Source: DATFDN01 sp963762525 (lineage in GTDB: Bacteria > Pseudomonadota > Alphaproteobacteria > Acetobacterales > Acetobacteraceae). From it: a stretch of DNA of 64,000 bases. The DNA lies in contig CAVXKT010000001.1 in the NCBI GenBank assembly GCA_963762525.1, positions 186,001 to 250,000 on the forward strand, read 5' to 3'. Of the stretch, positions 1 through 9,161 are shown one piece after another. Position 1 is the first letter of the stretch. Every line of letters begins with the position of its first letter. The notes beneath the pieces were generated by a model, which saw nothing but the letters and a program-made list of their open reading frames with translations, made no database searches and had not been told where the DNA came from. The position numbers and the translations under genes were made by a program.

Positions 1-247
1 TCTGCGGCGTCGGCTCGACGATATCGAGCAGCCGCCGGTGGGTGCGAATCTCGAATTGCTCGCGGCTCTTCTTATCGACATGGGGAGAGCGGTTGACGGT
101 GAATCGTTCGATATGGGTCGGCAGCGGAATCGGTCCGCGAACGCGGGCACCCGTGCGCTTGGCCGTGTTCACGATCTCCTTCGTGCTGTTGTCCAGCACA
201 CGGTGATCGTACGCCTTCAGGCGGATGCGGATATTCTGGTTGTCCAT
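1..247 (-). CDS. rpsJ: 30S ribosomal protein S10 (3'-truncated by window edge)
   Basis: Small-subunit ribosomal protein S10, which also acts in transcription antitermination as NusE. The reverse strand from the ATG at 247 reads MDNQNIRIRLKAYDHR, then RTGARVRGPIPLPT and NRSPHVDKKSREQFE, all hallmarks of S10. About 82 of the roughly 103 residues usual for the family are present; the C-terminus lies beyond position 1. It is the fourth gene of the str-type operon and normally heads the S10 operon, but a terminator-like hairpin separates it from tuf. Confidence 0.97.
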   Translation of the reverse strand, partial: MDNQNIRIRLKAYDHRVLDNSTKEIVNTAKRTGARVRGPIPLPTHIERFTVNRSPHVDKKSREQFEIRTHRRLLDIVEPTPQ

Positions 248-270
248 CGCTCGCTTTATCCGTTCGGCGC

Positions 271-309
271 AAAACAACGCCGGCGCCCCGCCTCCGCGGA
301 GCGCCGGCG
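271..309 (-). terminator. Rho-independent terminator after tuf
   Basis: A perfect 9-bp inverted repeat (CGCCGGCGC at 278-286 and GCGCCGGCG at 301-309) encloses a 14-nt loop. Read on the minus strand it is followed at once by TTGTTTT (277-271). It starts 14 bp past the tuf stop codon and 24 bp before the rpsJ ATG, so it should end or attenuate the rpsL-rpsG-tuf transcript ahead of rpsJ. Confidence 0.7.
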
Positions 310-322
310 CCCGCCTGCTGTC

Positions 323-1513
<1,191 letters not shown>

Positions 1514-1558
1514 CGTCCGTATCTCCGTGGACCCCCGGGGTCCGCTCCTTTGTTGGTG

Positions 1559-2035
1559 TTACCAGCGGTAATGGCTGAAGGCCTTGTTGGCCTCCGCCAT
1601 CCGATGCGTGTCCTCGCGTTTCTTCACCGCCGAGCCGCGGTTGTTCACCGCGTCCATCAGCTCGTTCGACAGCCGGTCCTCCATCGTGTGCTCGCCGCGC
1701 TTGCGGGCGGCGTCGATGAGCCAGCGGATCGCCAGCGCCTGCCGCCGCTCGGTGCGCACCTCGACCGGCACCTGGTAGGTGGCGCCGCCGACCCGGCGCG
1801 AGCGCACCTCGACCGCCGGCTTGACGTTGTCCAGCGCCTCATGGAACATGCGCACCGGATCGGCCTGGGCGCCGCCGCGGCGGCGCATCACGTCGAGCGC
1901 CGAATAGACGATGCTCTCGGCGGCGGATTTCTTGCCATCGTACATGAGCGCGTTCATGAACCGGCTGATGACGACGTCGCCGAACTTGGCGTCCGGCAGG
2001 ATTTCGCGCTTCACGGCGCGGCGACGGCGCGACAT
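1559..2035 (-). CDS. rpsG: 30S ribosomal protein S7
   Basis: Primary 16S rRNA-binding protein that nucleates the head of the 30S subunit. It has 158 residues, typical for alphaproteobacterial S7, begins MSRRRRAVKREILPD and contains GDVVISRFMNALMYDGKKS and the C-terminal AEANKAFSHYRW. Its ATG (2035-2033) directly abuts the rpsL stop codon (2038-2036), so the two genes are almost certainly translationally coupled. Confidence 0.98.
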   Translation of the reverse strand: MSRRRRAVKREILPDAKFGDVVISRFMNALMYDGKKSAAESIVYSALDVMRRRGGAQADPVRMFHEALDNVKPAVEVRSRRVGGATYQVPVEVRTERRQALAIRWLIDAARKRGEHTMEDRLSNELMDAVNNRGSAVKKREDTHRMAEANKAFSHYRW

Positions 2036-2407
2036 CTACTTCGGCCGCTTGGCGCCATAAAGCGAGCGCCGCTGGCGCCGCTTGGCGATGCCCTGGGTAT
2101 CGAGCACGCCGCGCAGGATGTGATAGCGCACGCCGGGCAGGTCCTTTACTCGCCCGCCGCGGATCAGCACCACCGAATGCTCCTGCAGATTATGCCCCTC
2201 GCCGGGAATGTAGCTCACCACCTCATAGCCGTTGGTCAGCCGCACCTTCGCCACCTTACGCAACGCCGAGTTCGGCTTCTTCGGCGTTACCGTGTAAACG
2301 CGCGTGCACACGCCGCGCTTTTGCGGACAGCCCTGCAGCGCCGGGACGGTGTTCCGCGTCCGTTGCGGTTCGCGCCCCTTGGCGATCAACTGGTTGATGG
2401 TCGGCAT
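2036..2407 (-). CDS. rpsL: 30S ribosomal protein S12
   Basis: Decoding-centre protein S12, 123 residues. It carries the highly conserved TPKKPNSALRKV segment (lysine in the loop where streptomycin-resistance changes usually arise) and GGRVKDLPGVRYH. It is the first gene of the operon. A purine-rich AGAGGG lies just upstream of the ATG at 2407 and serves as the ribosome-binding site. The conserved lysine is unaltered, so nothing suggests streptomycin resistance. Confidence 0.98.
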   Translation of the reverse strand: MPTINQLIAKGREPQRTRNTVPALQGCPQKRGVCTRVYTVTPKKPNSALRKVAKVRLTNGYEVVSYIPGEGHNLQEHSVVLIRGGRVKDLPGVRYHILRGVLDTQGIAKRRQRRSLYGAKRPK

Positions 2408-2792
2408 GACCCTCTGTCTTTTCCATCCCGTCGGGGCCGCCGAAGCCGGATCGATGGCCGTCGTCCACGGGCGAAACCCGCGCCCGCGAGCCGATGGCCC
2501 GGGTTTTGCGGGTTGAGGTGCGTCGCGCGGCCTGGGCCTTCGGTCCTGCTGAAAGACGGCGCCGCGCGCGTTGCTGCCTGCGATACGACGACCGCCCGAA
2601 TACGGCAGGGGCGGCCAAGGCGGCGGAACCTAGTGACCGGTCGATGGCAAGTCAAGCCGCTGGCGGGGCGGATTCCGGGCCGGGATCGGCCGAGTTACGG
2701 AGCTTGCGCCGGCAGACGGCGGACCGCGCGGCCATGGGCCCGGGACGAACGATCTCCCGCGCCCGGAACAGCCGCAACCCGGGAGGTCCAAG
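2408..2792. other. Intergenic region between divergent str operon and MaoC gene
   Basis: This 385-bp stretch separates two divergent genes. Apart from the str promoter on the minus strand and a GGGAGG ribosome-binding site at the right edge for the MaoC gene, no convincing coding sequence was seen. Short arginine-rich reading frames here look like by-products of high GC. No recognisable leader RNA was identified. Confidence 0.5.
2627..2655 (-). promoter_or_regulatory. Predicted sigma-70 promoter of the str operon
   Basis: On the minus strand a near-consensus -35 TTGACT (2655-2650) is followed after exactly 17 nt by the -10 hexamer TAGGTT (2632-2627). It sits about 220 bp upstream of the rpsL start codon, implying a long untranslated leader. 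This was found by eye; no transcription-start evidence is available. Confidence 0.5.
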
Positions 2793-3839
2793 ATGGGGCT
2801 CTTCGCTTACGTCCACATCGGTCCGAACCGCTACCGCGAGCGCTTCGGTCTGAGTTTCGAGGATCTGCACGAGGGCATGCGCATCCGCCATCGCCCCGGG
2901 ATCGACGTCTCGCAACAAGACAATCGCGAGGACGCGGTCGATCTGATCAACAATGCGCAGCTGCACTTCGACAGCCGCTACGCGGCCCGGACCGAGTGGA
3001 AGAACCCGCTCGGCGTGAGCACGATGACCGTGCAGCGGCTGCTCGGCATGATTTCGCGAAGCTGGTATCGCCGCCGCGCCATACCGGGCATCGACAGCAT
3101 CGCGATGACCCATCCGATCTTCGGCGGCGACACGCTGTACGCGGAATCGACCGTCACGGCGCTGGACGCCGGCTCGGACCCGGATGTCGGCGTGGTCTCG
3201 CTATCGATAAACGGCCTGAACCAGGACGGCGCCACGGTCTCCAGGATCGCCTGTCGGCTGGAGGTCTATAAACAGGGGCGTCATCCCGAGGACCGGCCGG
3301 AGGAGGCGCCCGCCGAGGAGCAGCGCTTCCTTTCCCATCACGTCGATCCGCAGGGGGTGTTGGTCGAGCAGACCGGTCTTTTTTTCGAGGAGATGCGCGG
3401 GGGCGAGACATATGTCCATTGGCCGGGCCGGACGATCGGCTTCGAGGAAAGCCGGCTGCACGCGCTGCGCTCGCTGGAGATCAATCCGCGCTGGCATGAC
3501 ACCGCTTACCTGAAAAGCTATCCCGCGATCACGCCGGCGGTGTTCGAGCCGCTGGTGATCGGCGTGGTCACCGCTCTCACGACGCGTACGCTGGGCCGCG
3601 TGGTCGCCAATCTGGGGTGGACCGGCATCGAGCTGCCGCGGCCGGTGCAGCCGGGCGAAACGATCTATGCCGAGTCCACGATCGGCGAGGTCCGCGAATC
3701 GCACTCACGACCGACGCAGGGGATAGCGCAGGTCGAGACGCGGGCCTTCACCGAGGGCGGGGAACTGGTCTGCCGCTATCAGCGCGCGCTGCTCGTCTAT
3801 CGCCGCGGCGAGGGTCCTTATCTCGCCGCCGGCTACTGA
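2793..3839 (+). CDS. Tandem hot-dog MaoC-family acyl-CoA (de)hydratase
   Basis: A 348-residue protein made of two MaoC-like hot-dog halves. The first half contains the NPLGVSTMTVQRLLGM region and GGDTLYAEST; the second contains WHDTAYLKSY and PGETIYAESTIGEVRESHS. The 'GDTLYAES/GETIYAES' pair resembles the substrate-loop strands of two-domain mesaconyl-CoA/methylmalyl-CoA hydratases (Mch/MeaC-type), of similar length (about 345 residues). The start is supported by GGGAGG seven bases upstream. A role in hydration or dehydration of branched acyl-CoA, for example C5 dicarboxyl-CoA or citramalyl-type intermediates, is inferred; the exact substrate cannot be told. It is transcribed alone and converges on the cytochrome c frame. 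Confidence 0.8.
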   Translation: MGLFAYVHIGPNRYRERFGLSFEDLHEGMRIRHRPGIDVSQQDNREDAVDLINNAQLHFDSRYAARTEWKNPLGVSTMTVQRLLGMISRSWYRRRAIPGIDSIAMTHPIFGGDTLYAESTVTALDAGSDPDVGVVSLSINGLNQDGATVSRIACRLEVYKQGRHPEDRPEEAPAEEQRFLSHHVDPQGVLVEQTGLFFEEMRGGETYVHWPGRTIGFEESRLHALRSLEINPRWHDTAYLKSYPAITPAVFEPLVIGVVTALTTRTLGRVVANLGWTGIELPRPVQPGETIYAESTIGEVRESHSRPTQGIAQVETRAFTEGGELVCRYQRALLVYRRGEGPYLAAGY

Positions 3840-3912
3840 AACCAACAAAAGTCGGGGGCTCGCGTCTTCGTCCGCCTGCTCACACTCTCACCACCGCGAA
3901 GAAGGACAGCAG

Positions 3913-4329
3913 CTAATCCCCGGGCTGGAACCCCGCCGGTTGAAGAGCCGCGGGCGGATCATGTGGTGCGGCACCCCGTAGAGTTCGCGCGGCGCGGTCG
4001 GGGAGCGGAAGATCGCGCTCGGGCGGGGCGAGCGATTGCAGGTAGGCGATCACATCGCGGCGGCGCAGCTTGTCTGGCAGGCTCATCGGCATCTCGGCGC
4101 CGGGTATGAAGTCGCGCGGGCCGGCCAGCCATTTGTCGAGGCTCGCCCGATCCCATGTGATCCCGGCGCCAGCGAGGGCGGCGGAGTAGGGATAGCCGGG
4201 CGCGCTGCCGGCGCGGCGGCCGACGACGCCGCGCAGCGGCGGGCCGATGCGCGGCTGATCGAGCGCGTGGCAGCTCGCGCAGGCGGTCGCGAACACCTTC
4301 TCGCCGGCGGCGGGATCGGCCGGCGGCAT
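3913..4329 (-). CDS. Class I cytochrome c domain, probably the C-terminal part of a Cox11 fusion
   Basis: The 138-residue frame begins MPPADPAAGEKVFATA and contains the haem-binding CASCH motif, a GPPLRGVVGR segment and a likely axial methionine in IPGAEMPMSLP, followed by DVIAYLQSL: a complete small cytochrome c. It has no signal peptide, although c-type cytochromes mature in the periplasm. Its first ATG overlaps codon 192 of the Cox11 frame, exactly where the Cox11 homology ends. The simplest reading is one Cox11-cytochrome c polypeptide whose frame is displaced by one base; two overlapping genes are the alternative. Confidence 0.75.
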   Translation of the reverse strand: MPPADPAAGEKVFATACASCHALDQPRIGPPLRGVVGRRAGSAPGYPYSAALAGAGITWDRASLDKWLAGPRDFIPGAEMPMSLPDKLRRRDVIAYLQSLAPPERDLPLPDRAARTLRGAAPHDPPAALQPAGFQPGD

Positions 4330-4903
4330 TGTCGAAGCGGGCCAGATCGAGCGCGCCCGCCGGCTTCAGAGAGCGAAAGAACTCATACGAGAGGTCGATC
4401 TCGGTCACGTCTTCGGTGCTGCGGTCCTTCGCCATCGCCGGATCGACGAAGAAATCGACCGGCATCTCCACTTTCTGATGCGGCTCCAGCCGCTCCTCGG
4501 TGAAGCAGAAGCACTCGATCTTCTTGAAGTAGAGCCCGGTTTTTTCCGGGCTGACGTTGAAGGTGGCGTGGCCGACGATCGGCTCGTCGGAGAGATTCTC
4601 CGCCTCGAAGAAGACCAGCGTGTCGGCGCCCAGACGCACCCGCGCGGTCGGCTGCACCGGTGCAAACCGCCACGGCAGGTTGGGCGCGGTGCTGGTAAGG
4701 AAGCGCACTGTCACCATCCGGTCCGATACCGGACCGCTGACGCCGGCCACGCGCTGGGTGGTGCCGAGCGATCCCGTCGCCTGGCAGAACAGCCGGTAGA
4801 GCGTCACCGAATAGGAGACCAGCGTGGTCATGACCGCGACCGCGCCGAGCAGCGCGCCGAGTGTCGCGAGCGTGCGCAGACGGGCGGAGCGGGGGCCGGG
4901 CAT
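3959..4903 (-). CDS. ctaG: Cytochrome c oxidase assembly protein Cox11/CtaG, with run-on C-terminus
   Basis: Copper chaperone that inserts Cu(B) into subunit I of the aa3-type oxidase. Residues 13-33 form the single membrane anchor, the rest is periplasmic, and the copper-binding CFCF is at 131-134 followed by PVDFFVDP. Family proteins stop near residue 185-195. Here the frame runs on to 314 residues, but from about residue 193 it is arginine-rich and overlaps the cytochrome c domain in another frame, so only about 4328-4903 is real Cox11. The likely cause is a one-base frameshift that separates Cox11 from a fused cytochrome c. The gene diverges from the DHODH-like gene. Confidence 0.88.
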   Translation of the reverse strand: MPGPRSARLRTLATLGALLGAVAVMTTLVSYSVTLYRLFCQATGSLGTTQRVAGVSGPVSDRMVTVRFLTSTAPNLPWRFAPVQPTARVRLGADTLVFFEAENLSDEPIVGHATFNVSPEKTGLYFKKIECFCFTEERLEPHQKVEMPVDFFVDPAMAKDRSTEDVTEIDLSYEFFRSLKPAGALDLARFDNAAGRSRRRREGVRDRLRELPRARSAAHRPAAARRRRPPRRQRARLSLLRRPRWRRDHMGSGEPRQMAGRPARLHTRRRDADEPARQAAPPRCDRLPAIARPARARSSAPRPRRANSTGCRTT

Positions 4904-5022
4904 GGGCGGGCTCTACGCCGCGGCGCGCCGGGGAGCAAGCCGACGCGGGTCGGTGAAAGCAGCGGTCGTGGATGACGGGGCGCGGCGGGCCGGCTAGGTT
5001 TCCCCGCGTTCTCGGAGCCCCC

Positions 5023-6063
5023 ATGTCCGCCCGTCTTGCCACCACGATCGGCGCCCTTACGCTGCCCAACCCGGTGATCTGCGGCTCCGGCGAGCCGGTC
5101 ATGACCGAGTCCGGCATTCGGGCGGCGTTGGCGGCGGGGGCGGCCGGCGTGGTCGCGAAATCGGTGAACGAGCAGCCGGCGGCGGCCGAGCAATTGGACC
5201 GCGCCGACTATGCTTTCCTGACCGAGCATACACCGGCGCCGCGCGGCGAGGCGCTATTCTGCCGATCGGGCCTGAACCCGCGCGAGGCGAAGGAGTGGTT
5301 CGGCGCCATCGCCGCGATCGATCGCGATGCCGCGCGCTCCCATCGGTTCGTCGCGGCGAGCGTCGTGCTCGGCGGCGAGGACGGCGCCGAACAGCTCGCG
5401 CGCTTGGCCCGCGCCGCCGGTTTGCGGGTGTTCGAGCTGAATGTCGGCGCGCCGCACGCCGCCGAAGCGAGTCCGGGGGCAATCGCAAGCGAGAGCGACC
5501 CGGCCCTGTTGCGCAAGCTGGTGGCGCGGGTCCGGCGCGCGGCGGCGGGGATGCAGCTCTGGGTGAAGCTCACCGGACTTTCGGCCAATTTGCCCGCGCT
5601 CGCGCTCGCCGCTGCCGAGGGCGGGGCGGATGCGGTGGTGATGATGGGCCGCTTCATGGCCATGGTCCCCGACCTCGACACGTTGGCACCGGTTCTGGGC
5701 AGTTCCGGCGCCTATGGCGGCGGCTTCGCGCTGCCGATCGTCTGCCGCTTCCTGGCCCTGAGCCGACGCGCCACGAGCGGCCGCATCCCGCTGCTCGGCA
5801 CCAACGGCGCGCGCGGCGGCGCCGACGTGGCGCGACTGGCGCTCGCCGGTGCAGCGGCGACCGAACTACTTTCGGCGGTGATGGCGGAGGGGTTCGGCGC
5901 GCTCACCCGCACACTTGCAGAGTTGGAGGCGCTGCTCGCGGCACGCCGGATGGATTTCGCCGATCTGCTCGGTCGCGCCGCCGACGCGCTGGCGGGTTAT
6001 GGTGAGCAACCCGAACGGCCGGGTCGGTGGCGCGATTTTGTGCCGGCGGAAACATTGGGGTGA
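5023..6063 (+). CDS. Dihydroorotate dehydrogenase-like flavoprotein (TIM barrel)
   Basis: A 346-residue FMN-binding TIM-barrel protein of the DHODH/PreA group. The N-terminal strand reads LTLPNPVICGSGE, then AGAAGVVAKSVN; FELNVGAPHA holds the conserved Asn; WVKLTGLSAN is the Lys strand; IPLLGTNGARGGADV is the glycine-rich phosphate-binding end. The expected 'NxxGAPH' replaces the usual NCSCPN of class 1 DHODH, so the substrate may not be dihydroorotate; a dihydropyrimidine-type or unrelated substrate is possible. The start ATG at 5023 is preferred over an upstream in-frame codon because the homology begins there. It overlaps the following MaoC gene by 4 bp. Confidence 0.75.
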   Translation: MSARLATTIGALTLPNPVICGSGEPVMTESGIRAALAAGAAGVVAKSVNEQPAAAEQLDRADYAFLTEHTPAPRGEALFCRSGLNPREAKEWFGAIAAIDRDAARSHRFVAASVVLGGEDGAEQLARLARAAGLRVFELNVGAPHAAEASPGAIASESDPALLRKLVARVRRAAAGMQLWVKLTGLSANLPALALAAAEGGADAVVMMGRFMAMVPDLDTLAPVLGSSGAYGGGFALPIVCRFLALSRRATSGRIPLLGTNGARGGADVARLALAGAAATELLSAVMAEGFGALTRTLAELEALLAARRMDFADLLGRAADALAGYGEQPERPGRWRDFVPAETLG

Positions 6064-6527
6064 GCGGATTGGAACGCTGGCTCGAGGATTTCCGTCCCGG
6101 CGATATCGCCGAGTTCGGCGACTACGAGATGACTGAGTCCGAGATCATCGCCTTCGCCACGCAATACGATCCGCAACACTTCCACATCGATCCCGCCCGC
6201 GCGCGCACCTCGGTGTTCGGCGGCCTGATCGCCAGCGGCTGGCACACGGCCGGGGTGATGATGCGGCTTATGGTCGAGCATTGGGTTCCCGCCAATGCCA
6301 GCCTGGGCTCGCCGGGCATGGACGAGATCCGCTGGTCCGTGCCGGTGCGGCCTGGCGATCGGCTTCGGGTGCGGGTCACGGTGGAGGCGCAGCGGCGCTC
6401 GCGTAGCAAGCCCGATCGCGGCATCGTCCAAACTCTCACCGAGGTGCTGAATCAGGATGGCGCGGTGGTGATGCGAACGCGCGGAGCGTTGCTCGTCCGC
6501 GCGCGACCCGGCAGCGAGCGGGGCTGA
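6060..6527 (+). CDS. MaoC-family dehydratase (single hot-dog)
   Basis: A 155-residue single-domain MaoC/enoyl-CoA hydratase-like protein: RPGDIAEFGDYEMTESEII at the N-terminus, then the hydratase-2 signature YDPQHFHIDP with the catalytic Asp and His, FGGLIASGWHT, and VRPGDRLRVRVTV. The GTG start at 6060 overlaps the previous gene's stop codon (GTGA), giving an ordinary coupled start; an in-frame ATG further upstream at 6027 lies inside the preceding gene. It is likely co-transcribed with the DHODH-like gene and acts on a (3R)-hydroxyacyl-CoA or related thioester. Substrate unknown. Confidence 0.85.
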   Translation: MSGLERWLEDFRPGDIAEFGDYEMTESEIIAFATQYDPQHFHIDPARARTSVFGGLIASGWHTAGVMMRLMVEHWVPANASLGSPGMDEIRWSVPVRPGDRLRVRVTVEAQRRSRSKPDRGIVQTLTEVLNQDGAVVMRTRGALLVRARPGSERG

Positions 6528-6546
6528 TGGTGCAAGCCAGGGCGTC

Positions 6547-7575
6547 ATGAATCTCGCCGCGTTTGATTTCGAATTGCCGCCGGAGCGGATCGCGCAGCAT
6601 CCGGCGCGGCCGCGCGACGCCGCCCGGCTGCTGCTGGTCGGCCCGACACTGGCGGATCACGAGGTGGGCGATCTTCCCGCGCTGCTGCGAACCGGCGACA
6701 TCCTGGTGGCCAACGATACAAGGGTGATCCCGGCGCAGCTTGCCGCACGACGCGGCGAGGCGCGGATCGGGATCACGCTCGACCGACCGTTGCCGGACGG
6801 AAGCTGGCACGCGCTGGCGCGCAACGCGCGCCGACTGCACGAGGGCGATACGCTGACGTTCAGCGGCGGATTGTCCGCGACCGTGCGGGCGCGCGATGCC
6901 GGGGGCGGGATATCGCTGCGGTTCAACCTTGCGGGCGAGGCGCTTGCCGCTGCGCTGCGCCGCGCCGGCGTGCTGGCGTTGCCGCCCTACATCCATCGCC
7001 CGGCCGGACCATCCGCGGAGGATGCGCGCGATTATCAAACTGTGTTTGCGGCGCATCCGGGTGCGGTAGCGGCGCCCACCGCCGGGCTGCATTTCACGCC
7101 CGAGCTTTTAGCGGCGCTGGAAGCGCGCGGCGTTCGCCGCGTGACCATCACGCTGCATGTAGGCACCGGCACCTTCCTGCCTGTACGCACCGAGGATACA
7201 TCGGCGCATCGCATGCACCCCGAGCGCGGCGAGATCACGACGGCGGCGGCGACGGCTATCAACGAGGCTCGGCTGGCCGGCGGGCGCGTGGTGGCGGTGG
7301 GCACGACGACGCTACGGCTGCTGGAAACGGCGGCCGACGCCGATGGCGTACATCCGTTCGCCGGCGAGACCGATTTGTTCATCCTTCCCGGCCATCGCTT
7401 CCACAGCGCCGATCTGCTGATGACGAACTTTCATTTGCCTCGCTCGACGCTGTTCATGCTCGTCTGCGCCTTCGCCGGAACCGAGCGAATGCGCGCCGCC
7501 TATGCGCACGCCATCGCCGCCGGATACAGGTTCTACTCCTATGGCGATTCATCGCTGCTGACCCGCGCGGCATGA
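6547..7575 (+). CDS. queA: S-adenosylmethionine:tRNA ribosyltransferase-isomerase QueA
   Basis: Transfers and isomerises the ribosyl group of SAM onto 7-aminomethyl-7-deazaguanine in tRNA to form epoxyqueuosine. It has 342 residues. Visible family signatures are FELPPERIAQHPA at the N-terminus, VANDTRVIPAQL, PPYIHRPA, the highly conserved VAAPTAGLHFTPELL, HVGTGTFLPVR and TNFHLPRSTLFMLV near the C-terminus. It is first in a queuosine operon; its TGA overlaps the tgt ATG (ATGA). Confidence 0.98.
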   Translation: MNLAAFDFELPPERIAQHPARPRDAARLLLVGPTLADHEVGDLPALLRTGDILVANDTRVIPAQLAARRGEARIGITLDRPLPDGSWHALARNARRLHEGDTLTFSGGLSATVRARDAGGGISLRFNLAGEALAAALRRAGVLALPPYIHRPAGPSAEDARDYQTVFAAHPGAVAAPTAGLHFTPELLAALEARGVRRVTITLHVGTGTFLPVRTEDTSAHRMHPERGEITTAAATAINEARLAGGRVVAVGTTTLRLLETAADADGVHPFAGETDLFILPGHRFHSADLLMTNFHLPRSTLFMLVCAFAGTERMRAAYAHAIAAGYRFYSYGDSSLLTRAA

Positions 7576-8693
7576 GCGCATTCGGATTCACGAAGTACGC
7601 AACTGATGGCGCAGCGCGCGCCGGGGTCATCGCGACCGCGCACGGTGATGTCGAGACGCCCTGCTTCATGCCGGTCGGAACGGCGGGGACGGTGAAGGCG
7701 ATGACCGCCGACGCAGTGCGCGCGACCGGAGCGCGCATGGTGCTCGCCAATACCTATCATCTGATGCTGCGCCCCGGCGCCGAGCGGGTGGCGGACCTCG
7801 GCGGGCTGCATCGCCTGATGGACTGGCCCGGCCCGATCCTCACCGACTCCGGCGGCTTTCAGATCATGTCGCTGGCCCGGCTCCGCCGGATTGATGCCGA
7901 TGGCGTCACCTTTCGCTCGCATATCGACGGCACGGCGTACCGGCTGACGCCGGAGCGCGCGGTCGCCATTCAGCATGATTTGGACGCGACGATCGCGATG
8001 GTTCTCGATGAATGCACGCCGTTCCCGGTGACGCGCGAGCAAGCGCGGCTTTCGATGGAGCTGTCGCTGCGCTGGGCGGCCCGCTCGAAATCAGGGTTCG
8101 TCGCCAGGCCGGGCCATGCGTTGTTCGGGATCGTGCAGGGCGGGGTGTTCACCGATCTGCGGGCCGACTGCGCCGCCGGTTTGCTGGAGATCGGCTTCGA
8201 CGGCTACGCCATCGGCGGGCTTGCCGTGGGCGAGGCGCAGGCGACGATGTTCCGGGTGCTGGATGCGACCATAAGCCGCCTGCCCGCCGACAGGCCGCGC
8301 TACTTGATGGGCGTCGGCACCCCCGACGATATCCTGGGCGCGGTCTCATGCGGCGTGGACATGTTCGATTGCGTGATCCCGACCCGGTCCGGGCGGATGG
8401 CGCGCGCCTACACGAGAACCGGCGTGCTCAATCTGCGCAACGCCCGCTTTGCCGGCGCCGCGGCGCCGCTGGATGCCGGCTGCGCCTGCCCGGGATGCAC
8501 CCGGCATTCGCGCGCATATCTGCATCATCTGTTCAAGGCGAACGAGATGCTGGGGCCGATGCTGCTGACGTGGCACAATCTGACCTATTATCAGGACCTG
8601 ATGCGCGGACTTCGCGCCGCGATTACCGCCGGGCGGCTGGCGGCGCACGCGGCGGCGCTGCGCGAGGAGTGGGAGCGAGGCGACCGGGAATGA
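7572..8693 (+). CDS. tgt: tRNA-guanine transglycosylase (queuine/preQ1)
   Basis: Replaces guanine-34 of GUN-anticodon tRNAs (Asp, Asn, His, Tyr) with preQ1. It has 373 residues. LTDSGGFQIMSL carries the Asp general acid/base region, VDMFDCVIPTRSGR contains the nucleophilic aspartate, and the C-terminal zinc site is CACPGC with a downstream His in YLHHLF. It sits between queA and queF with 4-bp ATGA overlaps on both sides, so the genes are one translationally coupled unit. Confidence 0.98.
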   Translation: MSAFGFTKYATDGAARAGVIATAHGDVETPCFMPVGTAGTVKAMTADAVRATGARMVLANTYHLMLRPGAERVADLGGLHRLMDWPGPILTDSGGFQIMSLARLRRIDADGVTFRSHIDGTAYRLTPERAVAIQHDLDATIAMVLDECTPFPVTREQARLSMELSLRWAARSKSGFVARPGHALFGIVQGGVFTDLRADCAAGLLEIGFDGYAIGGLAVGEAQATMFRVLDATISRLPADRPRYLMGVGTPDDILGAVSCGVDMFDCVIPTRSGRMARAYTRTGVLNLRNARFAGAAAPLDAGCACPGCTRHSRAYLHHLFKANEMLGPMLLTWHNLTYYQDLMRGLRAAITAGRLAAHAAALREEWERGDRE

Positions 8694-9142
8694 CGCAGGA
8701 ATTGACGCAACTCGGGCACCCGACCCCCCTGCCCGCCTCCCCGGAAGCGGCGCGGCCGGAGCGGATCGCCAATCCGGCGCCCGGCAAGCGGTACGTGGTG
8801 CGCTTCACCGCGCCCGAATTCACCTGCCTCTGCCCGATCACCGGTCAGCCCGATTTCGCCCATATCGTGATCGACTATGTTCCGCGCGACTGGCTCGTGG
8901 AGAGCAAGTCGCTCAAGCTGTTTCTCGGCAGCTTCCGCAATCACGGCGCCTTTCACGAGGATTGCACGTTGCGCATCGCCGATCGGTTGGTGGCGCTGCT
9001 CGACCCGGTGTGGCTCCGCATCGGTGCCTATTGGTATCCGCGCGGCGGCATTCCGATCGACGTCTTCTGGCAAACCGGCGCGCCGCCCGAAGGGGTGTGG
9101 CTTCCGAAGCAGGAGGTGGCGCCCTATCGCGGGCGGGGCTAG
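8690..9142 (+). CDS. queF: NADPH-dependent 7-cyano-7-deazaguanine reductase QueF
   Basis: Reduces the nitrile preQ0 to the amine preQ1, the substrate of Tgt. A 150-residue unimodular (type I) QueF. The motif FTCLCPITGQPDFAH holds the catalytic cysteine and aspartate, and the NADPH-binding QueF box is present as ESKSLKLFLGSFRNHG. The ATG at 8690 overlaps the tgt stop codon. The position between tgt and queG fits the biosynthetic order preQ0 to preQ1 to tRNA insertion to queuosine. Confidence 0.97.
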   Translation: MTQELTQLGHPTPLPASPEAARPERIANPAPGKRYVVRFTAPEFTCLCPITGQPDFAHIVIDYVPRDWLVESKSLKLFLGSFRNHGAFHEDCTLRIADRLVALLDPVWLRIGAYWYPRGGIPIDVFWQTGAPPEGVWLPKQEVAPYRGRG

Positions 9143-9161
9143 TATCGATACGGAGGCCGCC

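Noticed and set aside
2408..2618. Arginine-rich frames upstream of rpsL
   Set aside because: They lie in the leader/promoter region, have no motif and no ribosome-binding site.
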